From Pseudomonadota bacterium (GTDB taxonomy: Bacteria; Desulfobacterota; BSN033; WVXP01; G020346125), in the NCBI GenBank assembly GCA_030608745.1, contig JAUWDQ010000002.1:1-33595 (forward strand): 33,595 nt of DNA. The letters are read 5' to 3'. The notes below the pieces were generated by a model. The model saw only the letters and a program-made list of their open reading frames with translations. It was not told where the DNA came from and made no database searches. Position numbers and translations under genes: made by a program. Below, piece by piece: positions 31,050 through 33,595 of the stretch. Each line of letters opens with the position of its first letter. The stretch's first letter is position 1.

Positions 31050-31263
31050 AGGCAAATTCCAAATACTAATTTCTAAATTCTAAACAATATCAAATGACCA
31101 AAATCCAAAAGAACTAGACGATTTTGAATTTGAAATTTGGAAATTAGAATTTGTTTAGGATTTAGTGCTTCGTCCCGCGACGAGCCCCTCGGCCTGAATG
31201 ACTCGACATGAGCTCGTCGACATGTCTCGGGTCGAAGGCTCGGCCGAGTCGATTTAGGATTTA
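31050..31263. repeat. AT-rich imperfect inverted-repeat element, interrupted
   Basis: The left arm (31053-31090, containing AAATTCTAAACAATATC) is complementary, with mismatches, to the right arm (31125-31160, containing GAAATTAGAATTTG). The element can form a long AT-rich hairpin. A GC-rich block at 31165-31252 separates it from a second TTTAGGATTTA. Confidence 0.6.
31165..31252. mobile_element. 88-bp GC-rich insertion flanked by an 11-bp direct repeat
   Basis: Flanked by TTTAGGATTTA at 31154-31164 and 31253-31263. The inside is rich in TCGA, CGACATG and GCTCG motifs with small palindromes. Its composition is unlike the AT-rich host. The 11-bp direct repeat looks like a target-site duplication, but a repeat-internal duplication is equally possible. 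Confidence 0.45.
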
Positions 31264-31461
31264 ATCCTAGTTTGAATTATGCGCAACAATTTAAGACGCT
31301 ACATATAGCTGATGGGATCACGGAAGGGCTGGAGCTGAGCAATCTATGGAAAAAGGGATAACCTTGAAGATATCCAGTTCGAGAAGGTGCTGGGGAAAGG
31401 GGAGAGGGGTTCGGGATACGTTCATTGACCTTATGTCCGTTGTCTCAAGAAGGGGAGTAAT

Positions 31462-31971
31462 ATGGAATTGGGTAAGATTAGGCAGACAGTGAGATCCAGA
31501 TTCGGATTTGCCGTGGCCATCGCCGTCATCTCTTTTATCGCCATCTTCGGTTTTGGATTTATGGCTTTCATGGCAGAAAGGGATATCATGATCAAGAATA
31601 CTACCATTCGGGGATATAGTATAGCCAAAATTTTGTCCATCCTGAACGAAGATGCCGCCATCAATCGAGATCCGAAATTATTGGAGAGGTATACAGGGGA
31701 GATTGGAAATGAAAGGGATATTGTCTTGATCGAGATCACCAGGGGGGATAAGCTCATCGCCAGATATCGAGACAATAGGAGGATTTCCGAAAGGAACATT
31801 CGGATAGTTTCCCACCCATTAGTTTTCCATGAGGAGAACGTAGGGGTTACCTTGGTCGGTTTCTCCATTGAGCAGGCCAACGACAATATGTATGAGATCA
31901 AGAAAATCACCATAATTGTGGGGATACTATCCCTCTCTTTCTTTATCAGTTACTTCATCTTACTGTTATGA
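31462..31971 (+). CDS. Two-helix membrane protein with extracytoplasmic sensor-like loop, no output domain
   Basis: A 169-residue protein. One helix at about 14-36 (FGFAVAIAVISFIAIFGFGFMAF) and one at about 147-168 flank a loop of about 110 residues. The loop (ERDIMIKNTTIRGYSIAKILSIL ... NERDIVLIEI ... LIARYRDNRR ... VTLVGFSIEQAND) has the pattern of the periplasmic part of histidine kinases or diguanylate cyclases. The protein stops at the end of helix two, with no HAMP, kinase or GGDEF. It could be a stand-alone sensor or a truncated receptor. AGGGGAG upstream of the ATG fits. The six-cysteine protein starts 30 bp later, after a G9 run. Confidence 0.65.
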   Translation: MELGKIRQTVRSRFGFAVAIAVISFIAIFGFGFMAFMAERDIMIKNTTIRGYSIAKILSILNEDAAINRDPKLLERYTGEIGNERDIVLIEITRGDKLIARYRDNRRISERNIRIVSHPLVFHEENVGVTLVGFSIEQANDNMYEIKKITIIVGILSLSFFISYFILLL

Positions 31972-32001
31972 GGCATTGGGGGGGGGAAATGGGGGAAACA
32001 G

Positions 32002-32343
32002 ATGGATAAGCTAACAGAGGTTCAACTGAAATTGCGAGAGGTGGGATGTCCTCTGTGTTATAACACTCGGCTGGACCTCGTCCTGAGGTGCGATTTAGGT
32101 CAGGATGAATGTATTTATACGGCTAAATGCCTGCATTGTGGAAACATCTTTGAGGTGAATACGAGAAGTAAAACCGTGGAGGAATTGGAGCCTGCATTGG
32201 AGGATAAGTTAAAGACGAAGGGTTGCCCCAAATGCGAGGGGCATGACCTTCAGGTGGACTTTCGTTGTGATTTGGCCTCTCAGGATTGTTTTCACGCCCT
32301 GACCTGTCAAACCTGTGGTCATGTGTTCATGGGAGAAAGATAG
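32002..32343 (+). CDS. Protein of two tandem six-cysteine zinc-ribbon repeats, function unknown
   Basis: A 113-residue protein that is an internal duplication. Unit 1 (about 14-51) and unit 2 (about 73-110) share G-C-P-x-C, then R-C-D-L-x3-(D/E)-C, then C-x2-C-G-x-(I/V)-F. Each unit has six cysteines: the outer CxxC pairs form a zinc ribbon, while the middle C-D-L...C pair is an unusual insertion. There is no signal peptide, so it is likely cytosolic. I do not recognise the family. The linker (TRSKTVEELEPALEDKLKTK) is a charged helix. It probably shares a transcript with the preceding membrane protein. Confidence 0.7.
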   Translation: MDKLTEVQLKLREVGCPLCYNTRLDLVLRCDLGQDECIYTAKCLHCGNIFEVNTRSKTVEELEPALEDKLKTKGCPKCEGHDLQVDFRCDLASQDCFHALTCQTCGHVFMGER

Positions 32344-33038
32344 GTTGGTAAGCGATGAGCTTTACTAAATCTTGAGGGGATCAAAGGGAGATGTTCGAGG
32401 CTGTTGTCATTTCACTCAAATCATACGGGGTACCAATATCCCCTCAGTTTATGGATGAAAGGGCGGATGGTCATTTTTTCCGTTTGTTTATTTTCTTTCA
32501 TATCAATAAACCAAAATTTATTGACATCGAAAAGGAAGAGCGTTGAATGTGGGACCTCGTTTGGTCGCAAGAGGAAAATTTCCCCATAATCCGGATGGCT
32601 AATCGTTGGCCCCGTTACCTTTTTCACGTTTTCCTGATACCGCTTATGCGTCGTGTTGTTACTGCCGAGGTATGGCTGTTTTGAGACATACCGTTGATCC
32701 ATTGTTTCTTCTCTCTTAAGCATGGTTTTCACCCCTTTTGGAAATTCCACGTTCGCCGTGAAGCGTTGAATGGTTAACGTCCCCTTTTCGAGATTGGTTG
32801 TCGTAGCCCTACAAATAGCAAAACGCATGCCACCAACCGAAGGGCCAATATTATGGGAATTCATGCTAATCAAGGGATAAAATGGTGCGCTGAACGGCCA
32901 AAAAAGAGAAAAATCCGCAAAAAGTGACATTTTTTGTCAAACATTACCAATACGTGAATGGATTTTTCCTTAAAGCAATACGCTCAGTTGACCCCAGGGC
33001 AAAACTTTGCAATAATTATCAGAACGAGCGCTTTGTGA
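32344..33038. other. AT-rich region with no secure gene
   Basis: This gap of 695 bases is more AT-rich than its surroundings. A minus-strand open frame of up to 169 codons (32930-32421) is present. Its residues (for example HPDYGEIFLLRPNEVPHSTLFLFD) look partly protein-like, but no start has a ribosome binding site and I recognise no family, so I do not call it a gene. The promoter of the slp-like gene lies at 32988-33016. Decayed or horizontally acquired sequence is plausible. Confidence 0.4.
32988..33016 (+). promoter_or_regulatory. Sigma-70-type promoter for the slp-like gene
   Basis: TTGACC (32988-32993), 17-bp spacer, AATAAT (33011-33016); five of six matches in each box. Confidence 0.6.
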
Positions 33039-33371
33039 GTGTTAGGGAGAGGAGAATTGGGGCGTTATGTTCTTCCCCTTCTCTTTTTGCTGGGTTTCTT
33101 CGGATGTGTCGGTGTTTTTCCCAAGGAAACCATGAGAGAGTTCGACGTCGATGTTTCCTTACCACAACTGGTGCTGCATCCTGAAAGGTATAAGGGAAGG
33201 AGAATTTTACTGGGAGGAGTAATCCTGACAGCGAGACATTTGAAAGGGGAGACCGTTATCAAGATTTTGCAAAAGCCCCTCAATTGGCGGAACGCACCCA
33301 AGGATGTCGATCAGTCGGAAGGGCGATTTTTGGTTGTATCGGCTGGATCTACTAAGGTAATACCAAGATAG
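33039..33371 (+). CDS. Slp-family outer-membrane lipoprotein, 3'-truncated
   Basis: An open frame of 110 codons; Slp proteins are normally about 180-190 residues. The signal RYVLPLLFLLGFFGC sets the lipid cysteine at residue 23 of the longest frame. The mature part has the Slp pattern: VSLPQLVLHPERYKGRRILLGGVIL, then TVIKILQKPLN and QSEGRFLVV. After that, at about base 33340, similarity to Slp stops and the frame ends after ten unrelated residues. The start is uncertain: GTG 33039 has no ribosome binding site, while TTG 33057 follows GGGAGAGGAG closely and fits the promoter better. The truncation coincides with a change to AT-rich sequence, so the gene is probably broken by an insertion, a recombination or a misassembly. 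Confidence 0.65.
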   Translation: MLGRGELGRYVLPLLFLLGFFGCVGVFPKETMREFDVDVSLPQLVLHPERYKGRRILLGGVILTARHLKGETVIKILQKPLNWRNAPKDVDQSEGRFLVVSAGSTKVIPR

Positions 33372-33595
33372 TTTACTTCATTCTTAATATCTAATCTTTC
33401 ACTGAATGTAAGCCATAAAAAGTTTTCATCGGCATCGTAAACACTACCTTCCGGATCAATCACTAATGGTTTTGAATCTTGTATAAAAGGAGCAGGTATT
33501 TCTGAGGCTGCAATATTACCATTCTCTAACTCGTCATAGACTGTAAAATCCTGAACAAATATTTGTAAATTGGTGGTGTCCATTACCGCTTCGAT
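33311..33595 (-). CDS. Unrecognised partial gene running in from the right edge
   Basis: The minus strand is open from the window end to a stop at 33311-33313 (94 codons, 5' end missing). The peptide is acidic and polar, with SVYDADENFLWLTFSERL and VNYLGITLVDPAD, resembling a beta-rich extracellular domain. The codons are AT-rich, unlike the rest of the window. The last residues before the stop, about eight, fall within the slp remnant, so the true end of this gene is also lost at the junction near 33340. I cannot assign a family. Confidence 0.4.
   Translation of the reverse strand: MEAVMDTTNLQIFVQDFTVYDELENGNIAASEIPAPFIQDSKPLVIDPEGSVYDADENFLWLTFSERLDIKNEVNYLGITLVDPADTTKNRPSD

Larger units (their letters stand above)
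30938..31461. other. Intergenic region with AT-rich inverted repeat and GC-rich insert
   Basis: No convincing gene in these 524 bases. It contains the palindromic repeat (31050-31263) with its inserted segment. TTGACT (31000-31005) with only TAAATA 17 bp later is a weak promoter candidate. From 31280 to 31461 there is a short open stretch (ATG at 31346) of about 45 codons that overlaps the next gene and lacks support. Confidence 0.5.

Noticed and set aside
32421..32930. Minus-strand open frame of 169 codons in the AT-rich gap
   Set aside because: No start has a ribosome binding site and no family is recognised. It is kept only as a possibility in the region entry.

Overview
The window looks like a chromosomal segment of a Gram-negative, probably Desulfobacterota-type (former Deltaproteobacteria) bacterium of medium GC content. 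The evidence is gene content and order, not a database match. It carries a SelB selenocysteine elongation factor, several lipobox proteins and outer-membrane lipoprotein families (MltA, Slp, an Lpp/OprI-like alanine zipper), a DHH-CBS-tRNA nucleotidyltransferase fusion, and the long rimP-nusA-infB-rbfA-truB-rpsO-pnp cluster. The intergenic sequence is rich in short imperfect tandem repeats and dispersed palindromic elements. The sequence may be from an assembled metagenome: a homopolymer frameshift lies at the left end and a composition break at the right end.

Layout. 1-1324: 3' part of selB, split by a frameshift in a run of nine G. 1449-4107: an HNH nuclease with a good promoter, a dispersed repeat, a HIT hydrolase, an IHF/HU protein and a nucleoside phosphorylase. 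4117-20844: one long co-directional cluster for translation and RNA metabolism: rimP, nusA, ylxR, infB, ylxP, a repeat element, rbfA, truB, rpsO, pnp. It continues with an M16 protease, dut, xerD, the DHH-CBS-nucleotidyltransferase fusion, an M50 protease, scpA and a secreted protein. A promoter followed by a strong hairpin terminator precedes rimP and suggests attenuation. 20871-22694: another repeat copy, sppA, and a convergent family-4 uracil-DNA glycosylase. 22695-28212: repeats, a triple zinc-ribbon protein, a lipoprotein, an AI-2E-type permease, MltA, a small unknown protein, more repeats and the alanine-zipper lipoprotein. 28245-30581: an L,D-transpeptidase (minus) divergent from an MFS transporter. 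30597-33595: an accessory tail of small unknown genes, an AT-rich palindromic repeat with an inserted GC-rich segment, and a Slp lipoprotein that is cut off by AT-rich foreign-looking sequence.

How the genes fit together. The central cluster joins transcription elongation/antitermination (NusA), ribosome maturation (RimP, RbfA), initiation (IF2), rRNA/tRNA modification (TruB), S15 and RNA decay (PNPase). tRNA 3'-end maintenance and nucleotide hygiene follow (dUTPase, nucleotidyltransferase fusion), then chromosome dimer resolution and segregation (XerD, ScpA). The second half is mostly envelope: SppA, M50, MltA, L,D-transpeptidase and lipoproteins.

Most notable non-genic signals: (i) a three-copy, ~160-bp dispersed repeat in which two copies carry different precise nested insertions; (ii) an 18-bp element, with one mismatch between copies, at the same 11-nt distance upstream of two promoter -35 boxes; (iii) a protein made of two six-cysteine repeats downstream of a two-helix membrane protein that lacks any output domain; (iv) the abrupt loss of slp at the right end. 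I saw no rRNA, tRNA, CRISPR array, complete insertion sequence or phage gene.
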